64,000 bases of DNA from Croceibacterium_A sp044506565 (GTDB lineage: Bacteria; Pseudomonadota; Alphaproteobacteria; Sphingomonadales; Sphingomonadaceae): contig JBIQKN010000002.1 of NCBI GenBank assembly GCA_044506565.1, positions 20,441 through 84,440 of the forward strand, read 5' to 3'. Below, one piece after another: positions 35,325 through 45,109 of this stretch (its first letter is position 1; the number at the start of each line of letters is the position of its first letter). The translations under genes were made by a program, and so were the position numbers. The notes beneath the pieces were generated by a model that made no database searches, was not told the DNA's origin, and worked only from the letters and a program-made list of their open reading frames with translations.

Positions 35325-38258
35325 TCAGCGCTTGCCGGAGACGAGCCTGAGCGGGCGGTGCGACGGCGGCCGGACGCTTCGGTGTTCCGGCGGGAAGCGG
35401 CTGAGCAGGGCCGGCACCCGGCTCGCAGCGACCGCCTTCGAGAACAGGAATCCCTGGCCGAAGTCGCATTCGAGCTCGACCAGCCGTGCGGCCTGATCCT
35501 CGGTCTCGATACCCTCGGCGACGACCTTGATCCCGAGGCTGCGGCCGAGGTTGACGACCGCGCGGATGATCGCCTCGTCGCCAGGGTCGGAGTCCATGTC
35601 GCGCACGAAGCTGCGGTCGATCTTGATGATGTCGACCGGGAACTGCTTGAGGTGGCGCAGCGAAGCGTAGCCCGTGCCGAAATCGTCGAGCGCGATCTTG
35701 ACCCCGCGCGCGTTGAGCAGGGCCAGCGCGCGGTGGACATACTCGGCCCCGCGCCCGAGGAATACGGTCTCGGTGACTTCGATCTGGAAGCAGCTGGTCG
35801 GAATCCCTGCCGACCGCAGCTGTTCGAGCGCGCTTTCGGCGAAGTTGTCGCGGCGGAACTCCGCGGCCGAAGCGTTGATCGCGACGTGGCGGAAATCGAT
35901 CCCGCGGTCGAGCCACGAGCGCATGTCGGCGATGACCCGTTCGATCATCCGGTCGCTGATCGCCGCAGCGACTTCGGGATCCTCGAAGGCCGCCTCGACC
36001 GTCGCCGGCTGCCCGATCCGACCGGCCTCCGTGCGCCAGCGGAGCAGCGCCTCGAACCCGACGATCGTCCGGCGCGAGAGGTCGAGCTTGGGCTGGTAGT
36101 AGGGCACGACCCTGTCGTCGCGCAGTGCGTCGTGGGCGAGCTGGACCATCGACGCGCGGCGCTGGACGTCGTCGCGCATGCGCGACTCGAACAACGTGAC
36201 CGTGCCGCGTCCCGCCGCCTTCGCCGCATAGAGCGCGATGTCGGCGTTCTTGAGCAGGGCTTCCGACGTACGGCCGTGCATCGGGAACACGCTTGCGCCG
36301 ATGCTGACGCGGCAGTCGAGAATGCGCCCGGCATGGACGAACGGCTCGCGCAGGCACTCGTGGATCGCGCGCGACAGCTGGATCAGGCTGAGTTCGCCGG
36401 GGACGTCCGGCAGGACGATGGCGAACTCGTCGCCCCCGAAACGCGCGACCGTGTCGGTCTCGCGGACGACCCTGCGCACGCGCTGGGCGAACATCTTCAG
36501 CAGCATGTCGCCAGCGTCGTGGCCGAGCGTGTCGTTGATCTGCTTGAAATGGTCGAGGTCCAGCAGCAGCAGGCCGACTGCCCCTCCGTCGGCGGTGGCC
36601 GACTGGATCGCGAGCTCGAGCTGTTCCTGAAACAGGCTGCGGTTGGCGAGGCCCGTCAGCGGATCGTGGCTCGCCGTCCAGCGGACCCTTTCCTCGGCCG
36701 TTTTCTCTTCGGTGGCGTCGCGCACGGTCAGGATGATCCGTCGCAGCTGGCGCTCGGTCCGGTGCGTCCGGCCGTTCAGGGTTATCCAGCGGTCGCTGTT
36801 CTCGCCCGGGCGGCGGACCCGGAACGAATCCTCGATCCGGTCGGTCTGACCGTCGCGGATCGCCTGCAGCTGGCGCACGAAGCGGGCGCGGTCGGCCGGG
36901 TGGATGCAGGCCTCGGCGACTTCCACCGAAGGCTCGACGTCGGGCGCGATGCCGAAGATCTCGCGCAGCCGGTCGGACCATTCGCGCTGGTCGATGAGCG
37001 CGTCGTAATCCCACACGCCGAGGTCGGCCGCCTCGGCCGCCAGGCGGAAGCGTTCCTCGCTTTCCCGCAGCGCCTCTTCGTTGACCTTCTGGCGAGTGAT
37101 GTCGAGGTGCGCACCGATGCTCCTGATCGGTCGGCCGGTCGAATCGCACTCGACCTTGGTCCGCGCGAAGATCCAGCGAACCTCGCCGTCGCTCGGACGG
37201 ACGATGCGGAACTCGGACTGACACGGGCGATTCTGCGCCAGGCTCTCGGCGATTTCGCGCGCGTGGCGCTCGCGGTCCTCGGGATGGACGATCTCGAGCC
37301 AGCGCGGGAATGGCACGCGGGTCGTACCGGGCGGCAGACCGGTTTGCTCGATGAAGGTCGGCGACAGCCAGGTGATGCCCTCGGGTCCCGCCTCGAAGTC
37401 GGCGAGCCCCGTGGCCTCGTGCACCAGCCGCAGGCGCTCTTCGCTCCGACGCAGGGCGCTGTCGGCCTCCCTGCGCTCGCTGATGTCGCGCGAGATGCAC
37501 ATGTGCGCGCGCGAGCCGTCGGGGCGCCGGAACGGCACCGCGTGCGCCTCGACGTGCCGGCGCCGGCCCTTGAGGCCGAGCAGCTCGTAGGTCCACACGA
37601 CCGATTCCCCGGCCATCACCCGGCGGTGCACGTCGAGGCATGCTTCCCGGTACTCGGGCGGAACGGCCATGTAGCCGGGCTTGTCGAGGCTCGCCAGGTC
37701 GGGAGCTTCGAGCAGTTCGAGCCCCGCCGGATTGACGTAAGTCATCCGACCGGACTCGTCGAAGATCTTCACGCAATCGGGCATCGCGTCGAGGATCGCC
37801 CGCAGACCCGCCTCGCTTTCGCGCAGCGCGCACTCGGCCTCGATCTGCGCGGTGATGTCCTCGAACGTCGCGATCCAGTAGCCGTCGCCCATGCGTGCGG
37901 GAAGGACCGCGTAAGTACGTCCGTCGCGGCTCACGGTGCTGCGGGCCGGCGGATCCATCGCCAGATCGGCCCACATCTCGCTTTCGAGCTGCTCGGGCGT
38001 GACGTCGGGCGGGTGATGCCCGGCCTCGATCGCCATGGCGAAGAGTTCGCGCACGGTGAGGCCCGGACGGAGCTTGTCGGCCGGGAGGCCCACGACTTCG
38101 GAGAAGCGACGATTGCACAGCGCGATCCGGCCGTCTCGGTCGATCACGCATACGGCCTGGTGCATGTGCTCGATCGCGCGTTCGAACAGCGCGAGCCGGG
38201 CCAATGGCCCGTTGCCTGTCAGGTCCAGCTCGTTCAGCCGATCCCGCTCGTAGGACAC
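35325..38258 (-). CDS. PAS-GGDEF-EAL c-di-GMP turnover protein
   Basis: A 977-residue protein starting at GTG 38258 with AGAGGGGG upstream. Four PAS domains are visible (about 25-140, 148-263, 270-395, 400-530), with no membrane helix. A GGDEF domain follows (FGGDEFAIV near 608), then an EAL domain (FEALLRW near 734). GGDEF is intact, so diguanylate cyclase activity is possible. The EAL side also keeps its key residues (EALL, NASAAEF, EVTET, DDFGTGYASL, IKIDRSF, AEGIET, GQGFLFS), so phosphodiesterase activity is possible too. PAS sensing probably decides the direction. Two PilZ proteins in the window are potential receptors. Confidence 0.95.
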   Translation of the reverse strand: MSYERDRLNELDLTGNGPLARLALFERAIEHMHQAVCVIDRDGRIALCNRRFSEVVGLPADKLRPGLTVRELFAMAIEAGHHPPDVTPEQLESEMWADLAMDPPARSTVSRDGRTYAVLPARMGDGYWIATFEDITAQIEAECALRESEAGLRAILDAMPDCVKIFDESGRMTYVNPAGLELLEAPDLASLDKPGYMAVPPEYREACLDVHRRVMAGESVVWTYELLGLKGRRRHVEAHAVPFRRPDGSRAHMCISRDISERREADSALRRSEERLRLVHEATGLADFEAGPEGITWLSPTFIEQTGLPPGTTRVPFPRWLEIVHPEDRERHAREIAESLAQNRPCQSEFRIVRPSDGEVRWIFARTKVECDSTGRPIRSIGAHLDITRQKVNEEALRESEERFRLAAEAADLGVWDYDALIDQREWSDRLREIFGIAPDVEPSVEVAEACIHPADRARFVRQLQAIRDGQTDRIEDSFRVRRPGENSDRWITLNGRTHRTERQLRRIILTVRDATEEKTAEERVRWTASHDPLTGLANRSLFQEQLELAIQSATADGGAVGLLLLDLDHFKQINDTLGHDAGDMLLKMFAQRVRRVVRETDTVARFGGDEFAIVLPDVPGELSLIQLSRAIHECLREPFVHAGRILDCRVSIGASVFPMHGRTSEALLKNADIALYAAKAAGRGTVTLFESRMRDDVQRRASMVQLAHDALRDDRVVPYYQPKLDLSRRTIVGFEALLRWRTEAGRIGQPATVEAAFEDPEVAAAISDRMIERVIADMRSWLDRGIDFRHVAINASAAEFRRDNFAESALEQLRSAGIPTSCFQIEVTETVFLGRGAEYVHRALALLNARGVKIALDDFGTGYASLRHLKQFPVDIIKIDRSFVRDMDSDPGDEAIIRAVVNLGRSLGIKVVAEGIETEDQAARLVELECDFGQGFLFSKAVAASRVPALLSRFPPEHRSVRPPSHRPLRLVSGKR

Positions 38259-38416
38259 ACCGCCCCCTCTTTCCCGACCGATCGTGCCGGTCGGGTCAGT
38301 CAGGTTAGGACACAGTTAGGTGAACATACCGTAAGCAATCCGAAGTTTTACCGTGCGCGGGACAGGCCGCTGCACTTCACTTGGCGTTCACTGAGACGCT
38401 GGCTATAGGCGGGTAC

Positions 38417-39220
38417 ATGACCGCTCGCTCACCGCTGAGGATCGCCGCTCTCGCCGCTGCCGCGGCCACGCTCCCGTTAATCGCCGGCTGCTCGTCGCTC
38501 GGCCTCGGCGGGGGACCGTCGGAGACCGGCTACGTCGCGCGCGATGCGGAATCGCTCTACTCGGCCGCCAAGGAGCGGCTCGACCGCGGCGACGTCAAGG
38601 TTGCCGCCGCGCTGTTCGACGAGGTCGAGCGGCAGCACCCCTATTCGCCGTGGGCGAGGCGCGCGCAGCTGATGAGCGCGTTCAGCTACTACGTCGGCAA
38701 GGACTACAACAAGGCGATCGAATCGGCCCAGCGCTTCCTGCAGATTCACCCGGGCAACAAGGATGCGCCGTACGCCTATTACCTGATCGCGCTGAGCTAT
38801 TACGAGCAGATCAACGACGTCGACCGCGATCAACAGATCACCCTGCGCGCGCTCGATGCCCTCAACGACGTCAACCGGCGCTACCCCGAAAGCGAGTATG
38901 CGGCCGACGCGCGGGTCAAGATCGACCTCGTCAACGATCACCTCGCCGGCAAGGAGATGGAGATCGGCCGCTTCTACGAGCGCAGCCGCAGCTGGCTCGC
39001 GGCGCAGATCCGGTTCCAGAACGTGGTCGATAACTACCAGACCACCAGCCACGCGGCCGAGGCGCTGTACCGGCTGACCGAGACCAGCCTGGCGCTCGGC
39101 ATCCCCAGCGAGGCGCAGAAATACGCGGCGGTCCTGGGCGCGAACTATCCCGGCAGCGAGTGGTACCAGCGCGCCTTCCAGCTCATGCAGCGGCACGCGC
39201 CCGACGCGAGCGCGTCGTAG
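38417..39220 (+). CDS. bamD: Outer membrane assembly lipoprotein BamD
   Basis: A 267-residue lipoprotein of the BAM complex that inserts outer-membrane barrel proteins. Signal peptide with lipobox LIAGC (Cys25), then five TPR-like repeats (LYSAAKERLDRGDVKVAAALF, QLMSAFSYYVGKDYNKAIES, PYAYYLIALSYYEQI). The start at 38417 has AGGCGGG upstream. TTGGCG and TATAGG (38381-38386, 38404-38409, spacing 17) may be its promoter. recN lies 500 bases downstream, an association I recall from other alphaproteobacteria. Confidence 0.95.
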   Translation: MTARSPLRIAALAAAAATLPLIAGCSSLGLGGGPSETGYVARDAESLYSAAKERLDRGDVKVAAALFDEVERQHPYSPWARRAQLMSAFSYYVGKDYNKAIESAQRFLQIHPGNKDAPYAYYLIALSYYEQINDVDRDQQITLRALDALNDVNRRYPESEYAADARVKIDLVNDHLAGKEMEIGRFYERSRSWLAAQIRFQNVVDNYQTTSHAAEALYRLTETSLALGIPSEAQKYAAVLGANYPGSEWYQRAFQLMQRHAPDASAS

Positions 39221-39226
39221 GCGGGA

Positions 39227-39547
39227 TCAGGCGACGCGCGCCTGGGAAAGACCGCGGTCGCGCGCGACGAGTTCGCCCAGCTGGCTCGGGTAGAGCGCGC
39301 GGTCGAGCCGAACGCCGGCGATGCCGTCATGCGCCCAGCGGATGCGACCGCCGAGTTCGAGGTCGCCCAGCTCGACCGTGACCGGCTCGCCGATCGTATA
39401 GTTGCAACGGCCGAGGTTGCTGATCCGGCAGCCCTCGCTCGACAGCTCGATGAGCAGGCCCCGCGCGGCCTCGCCTCCGGCCTTGCCGAGCCGGACCGGC
39501 TGGCGCACGGCGTAGCGCTTGTGTGAGCGGATCGTAAGAACGGCCAT
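39227..39547 (-). CDS. PilZ domain protein
   Basis: A 106-residue single-domain protein. The N-terminal SHKRYAVRQPVRLG fits the RxxxR region of PilZ, and LIELSSEGCRISNLG fits the D/NxSxxG motif with ELSSEG. Start at 39547 (MAVLTIRSHKRYAV) follows GGTCGGGGCG. It is convergent with bamD and diverges from recN. Likely a c-di-GMP receptor or adaptor. Its domain resembles the other PilZ protein at 13499-13864. Confidence 0.88.
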   Translation of the reverse strand: MAVLTIRSHKRYAVRQPVRLGKAGGEAARGLLIELSSEGCRISNLGRCNYTIGEPVTVELGDLELGGRIRWAHDGIAGVRLDRALYPSQLGELVARDRGLSQARVA

Positions 39548-39718
39548 TTCGCCCCGACCTTCCCGTTTCTTCGGAGTGTCAGAATAAGGCCATAAGTCCG
39601 TTAATAAATTCTTCCACAGGTCTATACACACCGCACTTTTTCTGACTTTCGAGGTTGCGGATGGTCCCGCGGGCCGCCGTTGCGCGGGACGAAGGGCTCC
39701 CGTAACCTGCCGCCACAG

Positions 39719-41383
39719 ATGCTCACTTCGCTCTCGATCCGAAACGTCGTCCTGATCGAAGCGCTCGACCTCGCCTTCGGGCCGGGGCTCGGCGTGCTCA
39801 CCGGCGAGACCGGCGCCGGCAAGTCGATCCTGCTCGACGCGCTCGGCCTCGTGCTCGGCAATCGCGCAGAGACCGGGCTGGTCCGCGCGGGCGAGGACCA
39901 GGCGAGCGCGACCGCGACGTTCGAGTTCCCCGAACTGCCGCACGCCTTGCGCGAGGCGCTCGCCGAGGCCGAGGTCGAAGTCGAGCCGGGCGAGCCGCTG
40001 ATCCTCAGGCGCCGCGTGCGTGCCGACGGCGGCAGCAAGGCCTTCGTCAACGACCAGCCGGTCAGCGTTGCGCTACTGCGCGAGCTGGCCCCGGCGCTCG
40101 TCGAGCTCCACGGCCAGCACGACGATCGCGGGCTGGTCAACCCGCGCGGCCATCGCGTGCTGCTCGACCGTTACGCCGGGGCCGACGTGGCCGGTGTCGA
40201 GGACGCCTGGGCCAAGTGGCGCGCAGCCGAGGCGGCGCTCGACGCGGCGCGGGCGAAGATCGCCCAGGCCAAGGCCGACCAGGACCTGCTGCTCGCGCAC
40301 CTTGCCGAGCTGACCGAGATCGCGACCGAAGAAGGCGAGGAAGAGCGGCTCGCGCTCGCGCGCGCCGACATGCAGAAGGGCGAGAAGCTCGCCGGCGACC
40401 TCGAGGCGCTGCGGCAGGTGTGGGACGGGTCGGATTCGGCGCTGGCCCAGCTGCGCGGCGCGGCGCGGCGGCTCGATCGGATTGCGGGCGAGCACGCACT
40501 GCTGGCCGAGGCATTGGCGGCGCTCGACCGCGCCGTAATCGAGGCCGGCGAGGCCGAGGAAACGCTGCAAAAGGCGGCCGAGGCGCTCAGCTTCGATCCG
40601 GCCGAGCTCGACCGGATCGAGACCCGGCTGTTCGAACTGCGTGCGCTGGCCCGCAAGCACGGCTGCCAGCCCGATGCGCTGCCGGCGACGATGCGCGAGC
40701 TGCGCGCGAAGCTCGACGCGATCGAGGCCGGGGATGCGCACATCGGCGCGCTCGAGCGCGCGGCGGCCGAGGCCGGCGAGGCTTACCGGCAGCGGGCCGA
40801 GGCGTTGCATACCGTGCGGTTCGAGGCCGCCGGGCGGCTCGACGCGGCTGTCGCGGCGGAACTGGCACCGCTCAGGCTCGACGCGGCGCGCTTCCGCACG
40901 GCGGTGACCGCGCTGCCCGAGGAGCGCTGGGGGCCGCACGGGATGGATTTGGTCGAGTTCCTGATCTCGACCAATCCCGGAGCGGACTTCGCGCCGCTTG
41001 CGAAGATCGCCAGCGGCGGCGAGCTCTCCCGCTTCATCCTCGCGCTCAAGGTCGCCTTGGCCGAGCAGGGCGGGGCGGCGACGGTCATCTTCGACGAGAT
41101 CGACCGCGGCGTCGGCGGCGCGGTGGCGAGCGCGATCGGCGAGCGGCTTGCACGATTGGCCGACGGCGGGCAGCTGCTGGCGGTGACGCACTCGCCGCAG
41201 GTCGCGGCGCGCGGCGGGACGCACTACCTGATCGAGAAATCGAGCGAGGGCACGGTAACGCGCACCTCGGTCGCGCTGCTCGACGCGGCCGGGCGGCAGG
41301 AGGAGATCGCGCGGATGCTGTCGGGCGCCGAGATCACCAGCGAGGCGCGGGCGCAGGCGGATCGGTTGTTGGAGGGGGTGTGA
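39719..41383 (+). CDS. recN: DNA repair protein RecN
   Basis: A 554-residue SMC-like ATPase for double-strand break repair. Walker A GETGAGKS at residues 29-36, a coiled-coil centre rich in Ala/Glu, the ABC signature ASGGELSRF and Walker B VIFDEIDRGVGG. The start at 39719 (MLTSLSIRNVVLIEAL) is the standard N-terminus. recN is commonly SOS-regulated, yet I see no GTTC-N7-GTTC box in the 170 bases upstream. The stop overlaps the next ATG (TGATG). Confidence 0.95.
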   Translation: MLTSLSIRNVVLIEALDLAFGPGLGVLTGETGAGKSILLDALGLVLGNRAETGLVRAGEDQASATATFEFPELPHALREALAEAEVEVEPGEPLILRRRVRADGGSKAFVNDQPVSVALLRELAPALVELHGQHDDRGLVNPRGHRVLLDRYAGADVAGVEDAWAKWRAAEAALDAARAKIAQAKADQDLLLAHLAELTEIATEEGEEERLALARADMQKGEKLAGDLEALRQVWDGSDSALAQLRGAARRLDRIAGEHALLAEALAALDRAVIEAGEAEETLQKAAEALSFDPAELDRIETRLFELRALARKHGCQPDALPATMRELRAKLDAIEAGDAHIGALERAAAEAGEAYRQRAEALHTVRFEAAGRLDAAVAAELAPLRLDAARFRTAVTALPEERWGPHGMDLVEFLISTNPGADFAPLAKIASGGELSRFILALKVALAEQGGAATVIFDEIDRGVGGAVASAIGERLARLADGGQLLAVTHSPQVAARGGTHYLIEKSSEGTVTRTSVALLDAAGRQEEIARMLSGAEITSEARAQADRLLEGV

Positions 41384-41895
41384 TGGACCGGGGCGCGCTG
41401 CTCTTTTGCGTGGCGCTGGGCACCGTTCTTGCCGCCCTGACCTCGGTTGCTTCCTCCAAGATCGGCGAGCCGGACAGCAACGGCGCGGTTGCCGCTGCCA
41501 TCAAGCACTATCTGGCGGACTTCGTGGGCATGGAAGCGATCGAGGGGGAGGGTACCTCCTTCGGACCGATGGTGCTCTGCGTCGGAAGCGAGGTCCCGCT
41601 GCACATGGAGGCGATCGCGCGCGATTTGGCCGACACGGTCATAAGACCCATCGCGGAAGGTGCCTGCCGGAGCGAAACCGTCGAAGGCGACTTCGGGATG
41701 TTCACGGCCATCACGAATTACTACGACGCCTCGGGTGCCGAAGCAGCGCATGTCACGGTTGCCGATGTTTCCTGCAAGAACACCACCACGTGCATTGTCG
41801 ACATCGACAGTCGGGGTTCTGGTGACCGGCTTGAAATGCGGCGAAAGGGCCGAACCAGGTTCGTGGGCGAGAGGAGAATCAGGTGGATGGTGTGA
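41383..41895 (+). CDS. Hypothetical exported or membrane-anchored protein
   Basis: A 170-residue protein starting at ATG 41383 that overlaps the recN stop. An N-terminal hydrophobic segment (LLFCVALGTVLAALTSVASS) is a signal peptide or anchor. The remainder has three cysteines (VLCVG, GACRS, VSCKN) plus CIVDI, compatible with disulfides outside the cytoplasm, and a C-terminal Arg-rich end. I do not recognise the family. Translational coupling with recN may be incidental. Confidence 0.65.
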   Translation: MDRGALLFCVALGTVLAALTSVASSKIGEPDSNGAVAAAIKHYLADFVGMEAIEGEGTSFGPMVLCVGSEVPLHMEAIARDLADTVIRPIAEGACRSETVEGDFGMFTAITNYYDASGAEAAHVTVADVSCKNTTTCIVDIDSRGSGDRLEMRRKGRTRFVGERRIRWMV

Positions 41896-41908
41896 AGCGA
41901 GGGGTAGC

Positions 41909-42592
41909 TTGAGCGAGCTGCTCGACCGTCCGGTCTGGAACGCGCTGAACACCGAGCAGGCGCATCTGGCCGCGACCACCGGCGCGGCGGTACGGATGGA
42001 TCCGGCGTACGGGCCGTTCGCCGCGGCGCGCGACGCGAGCGAGCAAGCCCAGGCGGCGCTGCTGGCGACGCTGACCGGACCGGACGACCGGGTGGGCGTG
42101 GTCGAACGCATGGCGTGGCCCGCGCCGCCGGGGACGCGCGTGCTCGGCGGGGGTGATCTCGTGCAGATGGTATTCGAGGGGCCGCTGTCGGACAGCGCCG
42201 ACGACCCGAGGATCGAGCTGCTGACGGAGGCCGACGCCGAGGAGATGGCCGCGCTCGCCTATGCCACCGAGCCCGGGCCGTGGAGCAGCGCGACGCACCG
42301 CTACGGTCCGTACTACGGCATCCGCATCGGCGGGCGGCTCGCCTCGATGGCCGGCGAGCGGATGCGACTGCCGGGTCTCGCCGAGCTCAGCGGCGTGTCG
42401 ACCTGGCCCGAGTTCCGCGGGCAGGGCCTCGCCGCAGCGCTGGTCCGCAGGGTCGTCCGCGGGTTCCTCGAGCGCGGGGACACGCCGTTTCTGCATTGCT
42501 ACGCGGCCAACGCCGGCGCGGTCGCGCTCTACGAAAAGCTCGGTTTCCGAATACGCGCGCACATGACGTTCACGATACTGGCGCTCGCCTGA
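41909..42592 (+). CDS. GNAT family N-acetyltransferase
   Basis: A 227-residue protein starting at TTG 41909 (LSELLDRPVWNAL) with GAGGGG upstream; no better start is in frame. The acetyl-CoA site is in VSTWPEFRGQGLAAALVRRV near residues 165-185, the R/Q-x-x-G-x-G/A loop of GNAT enzymes, followed by LHCYAANAGAVALYEKLGFR. The N-terminal half is of the FR47-like group. The acceptor substrate is unknown. Confidence 0.88.
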   Translation: MSELLDRPVWNALNTEQAHLAATTGAAVRMDPAYGPFAAARDASEQAQAALLATLTGPDDRVGVVERMAWPAPPGTRVLGGGDLVQMVFEGPLSDSADDPRIELLTEADAEEMAALAYATEPGPWSSATHRYGPYYGIRIGGRLASMAGERMRLPGLAELSGVSTWPEFRGQGLAAALVRRVVRGFLERGDTPFLHCYAANAGAVALYEKLGFRIRAHMTFTILALA

Positions 42593-42613
42593 CGAGGCGC
42601 TAGAGTCCCGCCG

Positions 42614-43081
42614 ATGCAGAGACTTGTTGCGACCTCGGCGGCCATCGCGCTCGGCGCCTGCGCCTCTGGAACCGGCGCTCCCCCGCCGCTCGACCCGCTC
42701 ACCGGAGACCGCGACCAGCCCGTGCTCGCGCTTTTCGAGCACGTGCTCACCGGCTACTTCGCCGGCGCCGGCGCAACCGGGCCGACGATCTGCCCCGAGC
42801 TGAGGCCGACGGCGCTCACCGCCGAACAGGAGCAGGCGCTGATCGTCCGCTTCGTCCGACTGGCACCGGCCGATCGCTGCAAGCCCGGTGAGCAGGGGCC
42901 GGTCGACGCGATCACGGAGGAGCCCGCCGCGCTCGTGCAGATCTACGGCTTCGCCTGCACGGACGCCAACCTGTGCAACGGCTGGGTGCAGCTGCCCGGA
43001 GCGACGGCCACGCGCTACGCAATGCGCTTCGAAGAAGGCGAGTGGCGGTTCGACTCCGACCGGCGGATCCTCGCGGAATGA
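42614..43081 (+). CDS. Hypothetical lipoprotein
   Basis: A 155-residue protein with signal MQRLVATSAAIALGAC ending in a lipobox (Cys16). The mature part has four cysteines (ICPEL, DRCKP, FACTD, LCNGW) and ends in a beta-rich EEGEWRFDSDR segment resembling SnoaL-like or other small folds, without a firm match. The stop overlaps the ligA start by three bases (ATGA), so it is coupled to ligA. I do not recognise it. Confidence 0.72.
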   Translation: MQRLVATSAAIALGACASGTGAPPPLDPLTGDRDQPVLALFEHVLTGYFAGAGATGPTICPELRPTALTAEQEQALIVRFVRLAPADRCKPGEQGPVDAITEEPAALVQIYGFACTDANLCNGWVQLPGATATRYAMRFEEGEWRFDSDRRILAE

Positions 43082-45089
43082 TCGGCACCACACGGCGCGG
43101 GGCCCCCGGCGGCGTGGTCGCGGCCTCGGAGGAACTGACCGAAGCCGAGGCCGCCAACGAGTTGATGCGGCTCGCGCGCGAGATCGCGCGGCACGACCGG
43201 CTCTATCACGTCGAGGATTCGCCGGAGATATCCGACGCCGAGTACGACGCGCTGGTGCGGCGCAACGCCGAGCTCGAGGCGGCGTTCCCGCATCTGGTGC
43301 GGGCGGATTCGCCCTCGCGCAAGGTCGGGCACGAGGTCGCCGCTTCGCCGCTGAGCAAAGTGGTGCACGAAGTCCGCATGATGAGCCTCGACAACGCCTT
43401 CTCCGACGAGGAGGTCGCCGAGTTCGTTGCGCGGGTGCGCCGCTACCTGAACCGGCCTGAGGACGAGGCGATCGCGTTCACCGCCGAGGACAAGATCGAC
43501 GGCCTGTCGTGCTCGCTGCGCTATGAGAACGGCGTGCTGGTGCGCGCGGCGACGCGCGGCGACGGGCAGGTCGGCGAGGACGTCACCGCCAACGTGCGGC
43601 ATATCGCGGATATCCCGCAGCAACTGGCCGGCGAGGCGCCCGCGGTGTTCGAGGTGCGCGGCGAAGTCTACATGGAGAAACAGGCGTTTGCTGCGCTCAA
43701 TTCGCGGCTGATGGAAGAAGCGCGGGCAAAGGCCGAAGCCAAGGGCGAGGTGTTCGACCCAGCGGGCGTGCGGCAGTTCGCCAACCCGCGCAACGCCGCG
43801 GCGGGCTCGCTGCGGCAGAAGGAGGCGAGCGTGACCGCGTCGCGTCCGCTGCGTTTCTGGGCGCACGGCTGGGGCGCGGCGAGCGAAGTGCCCGAAGCGA
43901 CGCAGTTCGGGATGATGCAGCGGATCGCGGGATGGGGCTTCAAGGTCTCCCCCGACCTCGTCTGCTGCGCCTCGTTCGAGGACATGCTGCAGGCCTATGC
44001 CAAGATCGGCGCCAAGCGGCCGGACCTGCCCTACGACATCGACGGGGTGGTCTATAAGGTCGACCGGCTCGACTGGCAGGAACGCCTCGGCTTCGTCGCG
44101 AAGGCGCCGCGCTGGGGGCTTGCGCGCAAGTTTCCCGCCGAGCGCGCCGAGACGGTGCTCGAGGCGATCGACATCCAGGTCGGTCGCACCGGCAAGCTGA
44201 CCCCGGTCGGCCGGCTGCGGCCGGTGCTGGTCGGTGGAGTCACGGTGACCAACGTTACGCTGCACAACCGCGACGAGATCGGCCGGCTCGGCCTCAGGGT
44301 AGGCGACCGGATCGTCCTCCAGCGCGCCGGCGACGTNNNNNNNNNNNNNNNNNNNNNNNNNNNNNNNNNNNNNNNNNNNNNNNNNNNNNNNNNNNNNNNN
44401 NNNNNNNNNNNNNNNNNNNNNNNNNNNNNNNNNNNNGCTGGCTGGCAAAGGGCCCCGGCGACATCTTCCGCCTCAAGAACCACCGCAGCGAAATGGTCGG
44501 CCGCGAGGGGTGGCAGGACAAGTCTGTGGATAACCTGTTGGCATCGATCGAGGCCAAGCGCCGCCCGGACGCCGCGCGGCTGCTGTTCGGTCTCGGTATC
44601 CGCCACGTCGGCGCCGTGACTGCGCGCGACCTGATGAAGCGCTTCCGCACGCTGCCTGCGCTGCGCGCGGCGGCCGAAGCGGCTCATGTCGGCGATGCGC
44701 AGGCTCTGGCCGAGCTGACCAGCATCGAAGGCGTCGGCCCCGTGGTGGTGGAGGCGCTTGGCGACTTCTTCCACGAGGAGCACAACCAGCAGGTATGGGA
44801 CGACCTGCTCGGCGAGGTTGATCCGCCCGAATATGTGGTGGAAACCAGGGCCAGCGCCGTCTCCGGCAAGACGATCGTGTTCACCGGCAAGCTCGAGACG
44901 ATGAGCCGCGACGAGGCCAAGGCCCAGGCCGAGCGGCTCGGCGCGCGTGCGGCGGGCACGGTCAGCGCGCAGACCGACCTGGTGGTCGCCGGGCCCGGCG
45001 CGGGGAGCAAGCTCAAGAAGGCGGCCGAGCTCGGGATCGAGGTGATCGACGAGGAGGGCTGGGCGGAGATCGTGAGGGCCGCAGGCTAG
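43078..45089 (+). CDS. ligA: NAD-dependent DNA ligase LigA, interrupted by an assembly gap
   Basis: Seals nicks using NAD+ in replication and repair. The start at 43078 (MIGTTRRGAPGG) overlaps the previous stop; MRLAREIARHDRLYH near residue 30 is the usual beginning of domain Ia. The adenylation lysine is K139 in AEDKIDGLSCS. The sequence runs to RIVLQRAGD and then 100 N (44337-44436). After the gap the frame differs by one and continues LAKGPGDIFRLKNH, through helix-hairpin-helix repeats to a C-terminal BRCT domain (GKTIVFTGKLETMSR). Compared with E. coli LigA about 85 residues, including the zinc finger, are missing, so the real gap should be near 255 bases. The gene itself is probably intact. 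Confidence 0.95.
44337..44436. other. Assembly gap of 100 N inside ligA
   Basis: A run of exactly 100 N. The missing part of LigA suggests a true length near 255 bases, so the N count is a placeholder. Confidence 0.98.
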
Positions 45090-45109
45090 GATCGCGGAGC
45101 TTGTGGGTA

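Noticed and set aside
35358..38408. A 1016-codon plus-strand open frame opposite the GGDEF-EAL gene
   Set aside because: It is the antisense shadow of the real gene, whose PAS, GGDEF and EAL motifs are unmistakable.
39600..39718. A LexA box upstream of recN
   Set aside because: recN is often SOS-controlled, but no GTTC-N7-GTTC or GAAC-N7-GAAC could be found in the upstream region.
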